Positions 1 to 6,179 of a DNA stretch of 17,547 nucleotides are shown here, piece after piece. The stretch lies in contig CAZWNO010000087.1 of the NCBI GenBank assembly GCA_964635845.1, forward strand, positions 1 to 17,547, written 5' to 3'. The translations under genes and the position numbers were made by a program. The number at the start of each line of letters is the position of its first letter. Position 1 is the stretch's first letter. The notes under the pieces are model-generated. The model had not been told where the DNA came from. It worked only from the letters and a program-made list of their open reading frames with translations, and did no database searches. This stretch comes from SZUA-365 sp964635845 (GTDB lineage Bacteria; Bacteroidota; Ignavibacteria; SZUA-365).

Positions 1-198
1 AGGGTGAAGAATGATCCTGCGCTTCGAACGATCGTACAAGGCGCGCCTCGGCCAGATGCGTTCTTCACGCACCTCGACCTCGTGTCGCCGGCAGAGGTCC
101 AACACGGGGACCGCAGGTCGATCAATCCGGGCTTGTTTGAGTATGTCCATAGTATACTCACAGGCAAGTTCGTAGGATCTGGAACCTCTCTCCCTCAA
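1..198 (-). CDS. Probable ImmA/IrrE-family metallopeptidase, N-terminal part (runs off left edge)
   Basis: Reading leftward from a TTG start at 198-196, 66 codons are open to the window edge. The start is chosen because an AGGAGG Shine-Dalgarno lies 7 bases upstream (206-211) and an in-frame TGA sits just before it; an internal ATG at 150 has no good ribosome site. The peptide has the layout of the start of ImmA/IrrE (DUF955) proteins: a helix (YELACEYTMDILKQAR), a short loop ending in VPV, a second helix (LDLCRRHEVEV) and a strand (RRIILHP) after a variable stretch. The zinc motif HExxH would lie beyond the edge, so the catalytic core is not seen. In known systems ImmA cleaves a neighbouring phage or ICE repressor; the repressor two genes upstream fits that arrangement. 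The family call is an inference from a partial N-terminus. Confidence 0.55.
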   Translation of the reverse strand, partial: MRERGSRSYELACEYTMDILKQARIDRPAVPVLDLCRRHEVEVREERIWPRRALYDRSKRRIILHP

Positions 199-219
199 TT
201 TGCCGCCTCCTCAGCAACG

Positions 220-552
220 TCATATTGTCGAAATCACGATCAATGACCCAACCAGTCCGATCCCAGCGGCGACCAGATACCATGTCAGCCAAGAGCTCCG
301 TGCATCGTCCGAAATCTCTTTCGTCTGCTGCATCTGCATGGCCGTACGGTTGTATTCGTCGCAGGCCTTCTCCTTCTCTTTCATGTACTCGTACTCTCGT
401 TCGCTCAACTCTGAGAGTTTTTTTTGTTTGAGTTCGAGGTACTGCTGGTCCTTGCACGGGGAATTGACTTGGGCGGTAGGCTGCGTGGTAGAACAAGCAG
501 TTGCGAATAATGCAATTAGCACGGCTGACAGAATGCTGCGTCTGTAATTCAT
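220..552 (-). CDS. Small lipoprotein with central coiled coil and C-terminal membrane anchor
   Basis: 110 residues from the ATG at 552, which has GGAGG close upstream; an in-frame ATG at 576 is less well placed. Residues 1-20 form a lipoprotein signal peptide: positively charged MNYRR, a hydrophobic core, then a lipobox-like ATAC with Cys20 as the lipidated residue. Residues about 35-80 are highly charged (KQKKLSELSEREYEYMKEKEKA) and probably coiled coil. Residues about 88-108 form a transmembrane helix (WYLVAAGIGLVGSLIVI) at the very C-terminus. This double-anchored topology matches unimolecular spanins such as T1 gp11, which link outer and inner membranes. The position, between repressor and ImmA-like gene in the lysogeny operon, fits a superinfection-exclusion or other lysogen-expressed envelope protein better. 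No family recognised by sequence; the gene and topology are solid, the function is open. Confidence 0.8.
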   Translation of the reverse strand: MNYRRSILSAVLIALFATACSTTQPTAQVNSPCKDQQYLELKQKKLSELSEREYEYMKEKEKACDEYNRTAMQMQQTKEISDDARSSWLTWYLVAAGIGLVGSLIVISTI

Positions 553-600
553 GGGACCTCCAATATTTAGTAGCAACGGACTATATCAGGCGAAAATATC

Positions 601-1164
601 CTAATTCCCGAGAATTCCAAGCATCCGTTTCCGGAAAGTCTTTTCGAATTCTTCCAGCGCTGCTCGGATTTCCCGATCTCGCGCTGCCCTGATTTCCCGC
701 AATGAGGCTGCGTACTTCTCGTTCGCGCTGTCGATCGCGCTTACGAGCATGGCATGCAGATTCTCGTAGAAGCTCCTTTGCTCGTTCTCCATTTCCAGCC
801 AACCCATCTTCCCACCGTGAAACTCGAAATTCTCATAGAACTCGCGAGCGGTCTCGGGTATCTTCACCTCGGCACGCGGTGGGTCGTCGTCTACGATTTT
901 CACACCCAGTCCAAAGCGAGCTGCTGAGGACTGCGATGGTGTTTCGGTTGCTCGGTGCGGGGACCGCTCGAGATACAGACGCCGGATGGAATTGTAGACC
1001 TCTGAGGTAATGTCGCTCCCTGACTGATTCTTCACGTACATCAGAGTGGTGTACGGGATCTCAGCCTTTTCCGCAATGGACTTGAATGAGAGACCGATAG
1101 TCTCGTTCAGCTCCTGAATCCATCGCGCTGCTTCAGTGAGTCGATCGCTGCCCTTGTTCGTCAT
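601..1164 (-). CDS. HTH phage repressor without peptidase domain (immunity repressor candidate)
   Basis: 187 residues from the ATG at 1164; the reading frame stays open to 1356, but the upstream part crosses the promoter region and does not look coding. No clear Shine-Dalgarno precedes the ATG. Residues about 8-65 look like an XRE-type helix-turn-helix: IGLSFKSIAEKAEIPYTTLMYVKN, followed by a helix TSEVYNSIRRLY. Residues about 70-110 are a low-complexity linker. Residues about 115-187 are charged and helical (ANEKYAASLREIRAARDREI), probably a coiled-coil oligomerisation region. No LexA/S24-type Ser-Lys peptidase domain is visible, so RecA-triggered self-cleavage is unlikely. Orientation opposite to the rightward genes, the divergent promoter region and the ImmA-like gene in the same operon support an immunity repressor. 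Classical Xre repressors of this length exist, but a different regulator cannot be excluded. Confidence 0.7.
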   Translation of the reverse strand: MTNKGSDRLTEAARWIQELNETIGLSFKSIAEKAEIPYTTLMYVKNQSGSDITSEVYNSIRRLYLERSPHRATETPSQSSAARFGLGVKIVDDDPPRAEVKIPETAREFYENFEFHGGKMGWLEMENEQRSFYENLHAMLVSAIDSANEKYAASLREIRAARDREIRAALEEFEKTFRKRMLGILGN

Positions 1165-1218
1165 AAGATCAATATTACCAACGTATTGTGACGAAATCAA
1201 CGGCGGAGAACAATTTTT

Positions 1219-1232
1219 TGCATAAAAATGCA
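1219..1232. promoter_or_regulatory. Palindrome, possible operator
   Basis: TGCAT-AAAA-ATGCA is a perfect 5-base inverted repeat with a 4-base spacer, lying 8 bases upstream of the rightward -35 box and over the -10 region of the weak leftward promoter. Confidence 0.4.
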
Positions 1233-1238
1233 CGGGGG

Positions 1239-1249
1239 TATTGACAATA
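1239..1249. promoter_or_regulatory. Palindrome over the -35 box, possible operator
   Basis: TATTG-A-CAATA is a perfect inverted repeat around one central base and includes the whole -35 hexamer TTGACA. A protein bound here would block the rightward promoter. Confidence 0.45.
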
Positions 1250-1269
1250 GATTGATATAATTGTATCAT
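1241..1269 (+). promoter_or_regulatory. Early rightward promoter (PR-like)
   Basis: A sigma70-type promoter: -35 TTGACA at 1241-1246, a 17-base spacer, and -10 TATCAT at 1264-1269. Transcription would begin near 1276, giving a leader of about 37 bases before the ATG at 1313. This is the best promoter match found in the window and should drive the rightward early operon. Confidence 0.75.
1253..1268. promoter_or_regulatory. Palindrome over the -10 box, possible operator
   Basis: TGATATAATTGTATCA is a 16-base near-perfect palindrome with one mismatched symmetric pair (t1258/g1263). It covers most of the -10 element, so it is a natural site for repressor or Cro-like protein. Confidence 0.5.
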
Positions 1270-1312
1270 TGCATCGTACGTTGATAACAAATCGTTAAGG
1301 CATTGATGTAAC

Positions 1313-1507
1313 ATGAGCAACGCACCGAACAGTACAGGGAAACGGAAAACCGCCACACTGCGACCGGATCATCACCGGATTCTCCGCTCCCGACGTGAAC
1401 AAACTGGAATCAAGATCGAGGCTCTGCTGGACGAAGTTCTCGAACTCGGTCTGAAATACAAACGCTGGATCTCCGAACCCGATACAGAGGAAGCCACGAC
1501 CGCATGA
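1313..1507 (+). CDS. Small ribbon-helix-helix-like protein in the Cro position
   Basis: 64 residues; first gene rightward from the early promoter and divergent from the repressor. The ribosome site is weak. After a basic tail (GKRKT) there is a short strand TATLRP, a helix DHHRILRSRREQTG, then a second helix IKIEALLDEVLELGLKYKRW. This strand-helix-helix pattern is that of ribbon-helix-helix DNA-binding proteins (Arc/MetJ/CopG type), which bind as dimers with the strand in the major groove. By position it may act as the Cro-like counterpart of the repressor. Its stop overlaps the next start (ATGA at 1504-1507). The fold is inferred from pattern only. Confidence 0.65.
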   Translation: MSNAPNSTGKRKTATLRPDHHRILRSRREQTGIKIEALLDEVLELGLKYKRWISEPDTEEATTA

Positions 1508-1791
1508 GAACCGCGGCGACGATACGGCTCCTCCCGGATCTGACGGATCGCTGGATGTACCGGTCCGCTGCGGCAGAGTACATGGGCGTCTCGCCGCGCA
1601 CTCTGCGGCGGAGGAACGCTGCGGGTCGTTCGATGCCGCACGGCCATGACGACCATAATGAGCCGATGTGGTTGAAGTCTGCAATCGATGCTGAGCGCAT
1701 GTTCGGGAACACTCCTGATTTCGCTGAAAAATCAGGACTTCGGATGCACCACACAAGGGAAAAGAGGAGAGAAAAATCCCATGTACGATAA
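1504..1791 (+). CDS. Small helix-turn-helix protein (excisionase/MerR-like)
   Basis: 95 residues, starting in an ATGA overlap with the upstream gene. Residues about 17-40 (WMYRSAAAEYMGVSPRTLRRRN) form a helix-turn-helix of the winged excisionase or MerR type, where a tyrosine-rich start and an arginine-rich recognition helix are common. The C-terminal 20 residues are strongly basic (MHHTREKRREKSHVR) and overlap the next gene by 11 bases. The basic tail may be real or may simply reflect the overlap. Likely an early transcription regulator or a directionality factor; no integrase is in the window to support the second role. Confidence 0.6.
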   Translation: MRTAATIRLLPDLTDRWMYRSAAAEYMGVSPRTLRRRNAAGRSMPHGHDDHNEPMWLKSAIDAERMFGNTPDFAEKSGLRMHHTREKRREKSHVR

Positions 1792-2212
1792 TGCCATCAA
1801 GCGCCTGCTACGCGAAATCTTCCTTTACAACGACGGCAACGGGTCGGACACGATCGAGCAGGCTGCTCGCGTCTGTGGGGTAGACTACAAGACCTTCCAC
1901 AAATACACCGATCCAAATTCAGCGACGAACATTCCTGTCACGCGGCTGCGTGTGCTCAACCAGTACATGCTCATCGAGCGGCACGACGTGCGCCTCGCCG
2001 AGTGGCTGTGCGGTCCCTCGTTCTCGATCTGCCCGGCAGAAGCCGATGAAATCAACGGGGAGATCAGTGACGAAATCTTGGAGCTTGACGAATTCGAAGG
2101 GGACATCATCCGCGCGATCCGCGGAGGCGACAAGCGCTGCGCAGAGCAGGCGGCACGCAAACTCATCCATGTGGCGAACAGACTGAAGTCGGAGGTGAGC
2201 AATGCTCAATGA
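1781..2212 (+). CDS. CII-like phage regulatory protein
   Basis: 143 residues from the ATG at 1781, preceded by GAGGAG in a purine-rich stretch about a dozen bases upstream; the frame is open further upstream but that part lies inside the previous gene. Residues about 20-75 (DTIEQAARVCGVDYKTFHKYTDP, then IPVTRLRVLNQY, then LAEWLCGP) follow the layout of the phage regulatory CII family (CP76/YmfL type): an HTH, a short 'P' loop, and a helix pair. The C-terminal half is acidic then helical (DEILELDEFEGDIIRAIRGGD). In P2-like and related phages this family controls early replication or lysogeny genes. The assignment rests on pattern similarity. Confidence 0.6.
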   Translation: MYDNAIKRLLREIFLYNDGNGSDTIEQAARVCGVDYKTFHKYTDPNSATNIPVTRLRVLNQYMLIERHDVRLAEWLCGPSFSICPAEADEINGEISDEILELDEFEGDIIRAIRGGDKRCAEQAARKLIHVANRLKSEVSNAQ

Positions 2213-2399
2213 TTTCGGATCGTTGGCCGATTGGATTCTACTCGCAGTGATGGCGTGTGCACTAGTGCTCATCGTCATCACGATTGCCCTCTGCAGGATG
2301 AGCAGCGAATGGTCGCGTTACGAGGAGCAGCAGGAAGCGGATGCGCGCCGATTCAATGAAGACCATGCGCGGGCATACGACCGACGCAGGCAGGCATAA
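2202..2399 (+). CDS. Small single-pass membrane protein
   Basis: 65 residues. GGAGG stands 7 bases before the ATG, and the gene overlaps the previous stop by 11 bases. Residues about 10-32 form one transmembrane helix (WILLAVMACALVLIVITIAL). The rest is a charged, helical cytoplasmic tail (WSRYEEQQEADARRFNEDHARAYDRRRQA). No family recognised. Small membrane proteins at this place in early operons often affect host envelope or lysis control, but nothing here decides that. Confidence 0.7.
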   Translation: MLNDFGSLADWILLAVMACALVLIVITIALCRMSSEWSRYEEQQEADARRFNEDHARAYDRRRQA

Positions 2400-2402
2400 A
2401 GA

Positions 2403-2432
2403 CGCCCCGAATGCTGGCAGGCACGCGGGGCG
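2403..2432 (+). terminator. Stem-loop after the regulatory genes
   Basis: CGCCCCG (2403-2409) pairs with CGGGGCG (2426-2432) around a 16-base loop. It begins just 3 bases after the upstream stop. An A-rich rather than T-rich tail follows, so it is not a classic intrinsic terminator; it could be a processing, pausing or antitermination element. Confidence 0.35.
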
Positions 2433-2455
2433 AAAAACGAAAATCAATCAACAAC

Positions 2456-2478
2456 CGGAATCTACGGCAAGGATTCCG
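2456..2478 (+). promoter_or_regulatory. Stem-loop before the recombination operon
   Basis: CGGAATC (2456-2462) pairs with GATTCCG (2472-2478) around a 9-base loop, ending 20 bases before the start codon at 2498 and just upstream of its AAGGAGAG ribosome site. It may influence translation or mark a transcript end. Confidence 0.35.
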
Positions 2479-2497
2479 ATAAATCAAGGAGAGAAAG

Positions 2498-2749
2498 ATG
2501 CCAATCAAGAAATCCAACAATGAGCGCATGCGCGACATCTCTCGCGAGATCTCAGGGGAGGTCTACGTGCGGGTTGAGACGACGCTCACGCCCAACTGGC
2601 TCCGTGTAACACTCCACTACGGGGAGCAGACTACACGGATGGAAACGGTCAGCGACATCGATGCTGCCGTCGAAATATGTCTCTCGGAAGCCGAGGCGCT
2701 TCTCGGGATGTATGCGCCCGCGACGCTTGAGGAGGTGAAGCAATCATGA
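2498..2749 (+). CDS. Hypothetical protein heading the recombination operon
   Basis: 83 residues with a good ribosome site (AAGGAGAG, 4-5 bases before the ATG). The N-terminus is basic (KKSNNERMRD). The middle looks like a small alpha/beta domain: strands EVYVRVETTL and WLRVTLHYGEQTTRMETV, then a helix DIDAAVEICLSEAEALLGMY. No Cys pairs or catalytic motif are visible and no family is recognised. It overlaps the candidate annealing protein by 4 bases (ATGA at 2746), suggesting coupled expression and perhaps a helper role. Confidence 0.7.
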   Translation: MPIKKSNNERMRDISREISGEVYVRVETTLTPNWLRVTLHYGEQTTRMETVSDIDAAVEICLSEAEALLGMYAPATLEEVKQS

Positions 2750-3999
2750 ACCGTGATCTCACGCAAACCGCAAGCATCAAAGACCTAATCGGACGCTACG
2801 CCGATCGAAAGAAATACATCATCCTCAACCCGAACGTCGCCCAACTCGAAGCGAGCCCGTTCTTCAAGGTCTATCCGGTGGAGATAAAATTCGGACCGGA
2901 CGACTGGTACTACTCCGGGTCCGGGTACTCGCTCACGAAACCCGCGCTTATGCGCGTGTGTGGCGCTCTCTCGATCTCGATTATCAGCACGGTGCGAACC
3001 GACGACGGAACGAACCCGGACCTCGCAATGCACAGCGTTATCGGGTCCGAGCGTATGCCTGACGGCACGCAACGCACTTCGGCAGGCACCGGCGCATTCG
3101 ACGTGAAAACGGTCATCGGCGACAATATCGCGAGCGGGAAGAAAAAGCGCGCGGAAGGGAAGGACAATTTCAAGAACAAGACCGACGAGCAGATCGTCAA
3201 TGGATGCGAAGCCGAGCGCGCGAAGCTCCAGCGCTTTCGTGCTCAGCGTGCCGAGACCAACGCGATCGAGCGGATGATCAAGAACATGACGGGCATGTCG
3301 ACCTCGTACAAAAAGGACGATACCGGCCTCACGTTCGTCGCCTTCGTGACAGCGCCGAATATGGATGTGCTGCTGATGGATCCGCAGATCCGGCTCATGA
3401 TTGCCGGCAACGCTGTCGGTGCAACTGCACAGCTTTACCCGCAGCAATCTTCTCCCTCTCTCCCGCAACCGCAACAGAACGCCGGGATGCTCCCCGCTGA
3501 CACCTCCTCTTCGGTGGGTGAGCTCCCGGCCGCGGTTGTTTCCGAGCCAGTACCAGCGGAAGATCCTGATGCGCTGCCCGAGCTGCCGTTCGACGAGCCC
3601 CTGGTGGATGATAACGCGGCGACGATTCGCAAGTTGTTCGCCGAGCGCGAGCACATGAAGAGCAACGCGGTACTGGAACAGATGCTTGCCGCAACGCCCG
3701 AGAAACAGATCGGATATATCGACTGGCTCACGGGACTCCCAATGCGCCAGCAAGCACCCGCACCACAAGGTGAGAAGAAGGGAGCGCTGTCAGAGGCGCA
3801 GATTCGAAGGCTGTACGCGATCGCGAAGAACGCGGGATACGACGCCGATGGCGTCCATGAACTCATAGCGCGACTGTACGGTGGGATCACTTCTGTGAAC
3901 GACCTCACGCGTGAGCAGTACAATGTGCTGTGCGGTGACGAGAAGAAGGGAATCGCGTCCTATCTCGCGGCACATCCCTTCGTGGGAGGTGCACGATGA
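2746..3999 (+). CDS. Candidate phage single-strand annealing / recombination protein
   Basis: 417 residues in three parts. Residues about 10-225 form the conserved core: YIILNPNVAQLEASPFFKV, GSGYSLTKPALMRVCGALSI, and a helix RAETNAIERMIKNMTG followed by STSYKKDDTG. This order (a start on sugar-binding-like strands, an invariant-looking LTK, then a 'ETxAxxRxI' helix) recalls an uncharacterised phage protein family often found beside SbcC/SbcD-like genes, with some likeness to RecT/Erf/Rad52-type annealing proteins. Residues about 230-345 are a Pro/Ser/Gln/acidic linker. Residues about 345-400 (LSEAQIRRLYAIAKNAGYD ... DLTREQYNVL) are the small C-terminal helical module commonly appended to phage annealing proteins. 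The next gene is the Mre11-like nuclease, overlapping by ATGA. The annealing function is inferred from this module and the context. Confidence 0.55.
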   Translation: MNRDLTQTASIKDLIGRYADRKKYIILNPNVAQLEASPFFKVYPVEIKFGPDDWYYSGSGYSLTKPALMRVCGALSISIISTVRTDDGTNPDLAMHSVIGSERMPDGTQRTSAGTGAFDVKTVIGDNIASGKKKRAEGKDNFKNKTDEQIVNGCEAERAKLQRFRAQRAETNAIERMIKNMTGMSTSYKKDDTGLTFVAFVTAPNMDVLLMDPQIRLMIAGNAVGATAQLYPQQSSPSLPQPQQNAGMLPADTSSSVGELPAAVVSEPVPAEDPDALPELPFDEPLVDDNAATIRKLFAEREHMKSNAVLEQMLAATPEKQIGYIDWLTGLPMRQQAPAPQGEKKGALSEAQIRRLYAIAKNAGYDADGVHELIARLYGGITSVNDLTREQYNVLCGDEKKGIASYLAAHPFVGGAR

Positions 4000-5111
4000 A
4001 CGCCAAAACCATCGCCCACCTGGCAGATCTTCATTTCGACGTCGACCACCTCGAGGACTCTTTGACCTGTTTCACGGCTGCCATCACGGCAGCCGTGGAG
4101 CACCGCTGCGACGCGATGGTGCTCGCCGGCGACATCTGGGACCGCGAGATCCGCGTCGACGAGCGCTCGCCTCTTATGCCGGTCGTGCGTCTCATCCGTG
4201 ACGTCGCCGACCACATGCCCGTGATCGTCGTCCGAGGCAATCACGACCGCCCGGGATCACTCGCGATCTTCTCACAGCTGAAAGCAGAGCATCCGATCTT
4301 CGTCGCGGAAACGCCGACCAGCATCGGTTGCGCGGGAATATCCTGGTCACTGCTGCCGTACCCGAACAAAGCATTCTTGCTCGCGCAGGCGAACGGCTCG
4401 CAGGAAGAAACGGATGTCAAGGCGAACAACGCCCTGCGCGGCATCATCGCAGGATTCGCGGCAGAGCACGCCGAGTACGGCCCGGACATCCCTCACGTCC
4501 TCGTCTATCACGGCAACGTCACTGGCGGCGCGGTCGAATCCGGCCAGATTCTGCTCGGCGGCGACGTGATGATTGGTGCGGCAGATCTTGAGGCGTCCGG
4601 TGCGGATTACGTCGCTCTCGGCCATCTGCACGCCTGGCAGCAGCTCGGCACGCGCTGCTACTATCCGGGCAGTTTGTACCACTGCAATTTCGGCGAAGTC
4701 GAATCGAAGTATATGAACGTCGTCAAGGTGTGGCGTGGCGGACACGAGGTCGAGAAGGTACAACTTCCCAGCCGTCCGCGCATCACGGTCGACACGACAT
4801 TCGCCGAGCTGCAGACGATGGAGGCGATCACCGATTACCTCGATGCACATCTTCGTGTCCGTATCCGAATGACGGAGGAGGAAGCGCAGTCCTTCGACGA
4901 ACAGCAAGTCTGGAACACCTTCGTCGGCTTCCAGTCACTGAAAGTCGAAAAGATCGCGGTCCCGCGCGAGCGTGTGCGCTGTGAGGCAATCACTGAGGCG
5001 CAGCAGCTGCGTGACAAAGTCGCCGCATGGGGAGAGTCGATCGGGGAACAGATCACCGACGACGTACTCGAATGCGCCGATGCGCTCGAGCAGGAGGTGC
5101 AGCATGGGTGA
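3996..5111 (+). CDS. Mre11/SbcD-type DNA repair exonuclease (T4 gp47-like)
   Basis: 371 residues of the calcineurin-like metallophosphoesterase family, with all metal motifs: ADLHFD (Asp11, His13), GDIWD (Asp46), RGNHD (Asn82, His83), YHGN (His172) and GHLH (His210, His212). PGSLYHCNFGE after the last motif is typical of SbcD/Mre11. The C-terminal 130 residues would hold the capping and ATPase-binding region. With the Rad50-like partner four genes downstream it should form an ATP-dependent nuclease that opens and trims double-strand ends and hairpins, as T4 gp46/gp47 does in recombination-dependent replication. The start is in an ATGA overlap after GGGAGG. Confidence 0.93.
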   Translation: MNAKTIAHLADLHFDVDHLEDSLTCFTAAITAAVEHRCDAMVLAGDIWDREIRVDERSPLMPVVRLIRDVADHMPVIVVRGNHDRPGSLAIFSQLKAEHPIFVAETPTSIGCAGISWSLLPYPNKAFLLAQANGSQEETDVKANNALRGIIAGFAAEHAEYGPDIPHVLVYHGNVTGGAVESGQILLGGDVMIGAADLEASGADYVALGHLHAWQQLGTRCYYPGSLYHCNFGEVESKYMNVVKVWRGGHEVEKVQLPSRPRITVDTTFAELQTMEAITDYLDAHLRVRIRMTEEEAQSFDEQQVWNTFVGFQSLKVEKIAVPRERVRCEAITEAQQLRDKVAAWGESIGEQITDDVLECADALEQEVQHG

Positions 5112-5418
5112 CCCTATTGCGAAACGGATTTATGTCCCTGATATGTACGAGGACTCGCACAATGCCTGGCAGAAATGCCTGCTGGGTGAAGAACGGTGGG
5201 AGTACGTGCACATCGATGAAGTGAATGCGATGCTGAGGGAACGCGGTCCGGTCTCCCTTCGCGACGAGATCGCTATCGCCGCGATGCAGGGCCAGATGGC
5301 TTTCTCGCCGCATGACAGTTTCGAGAAAGCGCACCAGCCGGAGGACGTGGCAAAGCTGGCATATCGGTTCGCCGACGCCATGCTCGCCGCGCGCGAAGGG
5401 GAGGTTAATCATGGGTGA
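5104..5418 (+). CDS. Hypothetical small phage protein
   Basis: 104 residues from the ATG at 5104, preceded by AGGAGG at good distance and overlapping the nuclease gene by 8 bases. No family recognised. Residues about 45-100 look like the phage-borne domain that recurs in small early proteins: a stretch VSLRDEIAIAAMQGQMAF, then a helix EDVAKLAYRFADAMLAAREG. The 'DEIAIAAMQGMLA...AYRIADAMLAAR' style sequence is widespread in unrelated phages as a protein of unknown function. It is the first of four small genes placed between the two subunits of the Mre11/Rad50-like complex. Confidence 0.75.
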   Translation: MGDPIAKRIYVPDMYEDSHNAWQKCLLGEERWEYVHIDEVNAMLRERGPVSLRDEIAIAAMQGQMAFSPHDSFEKAHQPEDVAKLAYRFADAMLAAREGEVNHG

Positions 5419-5623
5419 AAAGCAACTTCCCCGCAAGCAGTTCAAGGCGCTTTGCCGGGCTTATCGCAGTTCCAGATCGAACGCCGAAAGACGCCGGATC
5501 GAGGGCTTCATCGCCGCGTATGGCGAGGACTGCATGCATCGTTTTCTGGAATCCGTCACCGCTCAAATGCCGCAGGCGAAAGGTAACTCGCTACGAAACA
5601 AACTCGCCGGGAGTGCCGCATGA
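5411..5623 (+). CDS. Hypothetical small basic protein
   Basis: 70 residues from the ATG at 5411, with GGGAGG upstream and an 8-base overlap with the previous gene. Mostly helical and basic (RKQFKALCRAYRSSRSNAERRRIEGFIAAYG), so nucleic-acid contact is possible. No motif or family recognised. Its stop codon overlaps the next start as ATGA. Confidence 0.65.
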   Translation: MGEKQLPRKQFKALCRAYRSSRSNAERRRIEGFIAAYGEDCMHRFLESVTAQMPQAKGNSLRNKLAGSAA

Positions 5624-5823
5624 GATGCCCAAACTGGTTCTGTAAAATGATGGCAAAGCGGTATTACCGCAAGATGTGCAAGCTGATAGACGGGTATCCT
5701 TGCGGATGGACGCTCGCCTTGGAGGTTGTCCCCGAGGCCGAGCAAATGAGGCGGAAGGCGCAGGAATGGGCGATGCGGGATACACGGTTCCCGTACCGCG
5801 GGACGGAAGGGGGTGCCGAATGA
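5620..5823 (+). CDS. Hypothetical small protein
   Basis: 67 residues starting in an ATGA overlap and ending in another. It begins MRCPNWFCKMMAKRYYRKMCKL: Cys, aromatic and basic residues that could contact metal or nucleic acid, but no standard CxxC finger is formed. No family recognised. Reading frame support comes from the overlap pattern and the ribosome site GGGAG rather than from homology. Confidence 0.55.
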   Translation: MRCPNWFCKMMAKRYYRKMCKLIDGYPCGWTLALEVVPEAEQMRRKAQEWAMRDTRFPYRGTEGGAE

Positions 5824-6179
5824 GTACCATCTGGAAGGGTAAGCGCTTCGCAGTGAGAAGCACCGCGGAAGCCGGACAGTACTTTCTGATTCGACCGATA
5901 AGCGGAGCGGTGCTAGACAAGTTCGATGATCTCGCAACAGCTATGGCAGTGGCGACGTACTGCGACGCACGTGGGGGCTCGTATACAGCGCCAATCCGCA
6001 AAGAAGCAAAAGAGTATGCATCCCGGTTGATCCTGGTCGACGACGACCACTTCACATGGTGGTACGACGAGTTCATGTCCAAGGCCGAAGGTGCTGCTTT
6101 GATGTCAACCTTCGAGGTCGCGCAGTTCGCATGGAATGAGGCCGTGAGTCGCATACTTCGAATCGGGGGTGCCGCATGA
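5820..6179 (+). CDS. Hypothetical protein upstream of the Rad50-like gene
   Basis: 119 residues from the ATG in an ATGA overlap at 5820. Contains a small alpha/beta-looking start (WKGKRFAVRS ... YFLIRPISGAVLDKFDDLATAMAVATYCDA) and a helical second half ending FEVAQFAWNEAVSRIL. No catalytic or metal motif seen and no family recognised. It is translationally coupled to the Rad50-like ATPase by a further ATGA, so a role beside that complex is possible but unproven. Confidence 0.65.
   Translation: MSTIWKGKRFAVRSTAEAGQYFLIRPISGAVLDKFDDLATAMAVATYCDARGGSYTAPIRKEAKEYASRLILVDDDHFTWWYDEFMSKAEGAALMSTFEVAQFAWNEAVSRILRIGGAA

Larger units (their letters stand above)
1165..1312. promoter_or_regulatory. Divergent immunity control region
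   Basis: The 148 bases between the repressor and the first rightward gene are clearly more AT-rich than the surroundings. They hold a near-consensus rightward promoter and at least three short palindromes listed separately. On the minus strand a weaker pair, TTGTCA-17-TATGCA, overlaps the same palindromes and could drive the repressor. The arrangement matches a lambdoid-type PR/PRM switch region; operator identity is inferred, not shown. Confidence 0.7.

Noticed and set aside
4..246. Open frame of 80 residues on the plus strand at the left edge
   Set aside because: It is opposite to the better supported minus-strand ImmA-like and lipoprotein genes, has no ribosome site and no recognisable domain.
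413..421. Run of eight A on the minus strand inside the lipoprotein gene as a programmed frameshift site
   Set aside because: The zero frame gives a coherent coiled coil and membrane anchor; no alternative product or stimulating structure was seen.
2785..3768. Long minus-strand frame of 327 residues
   Set aside because: It is antisense to the candidate annealing protein, which has start, overlap and domain support; composition is typical of a GC-rich shadow frame.
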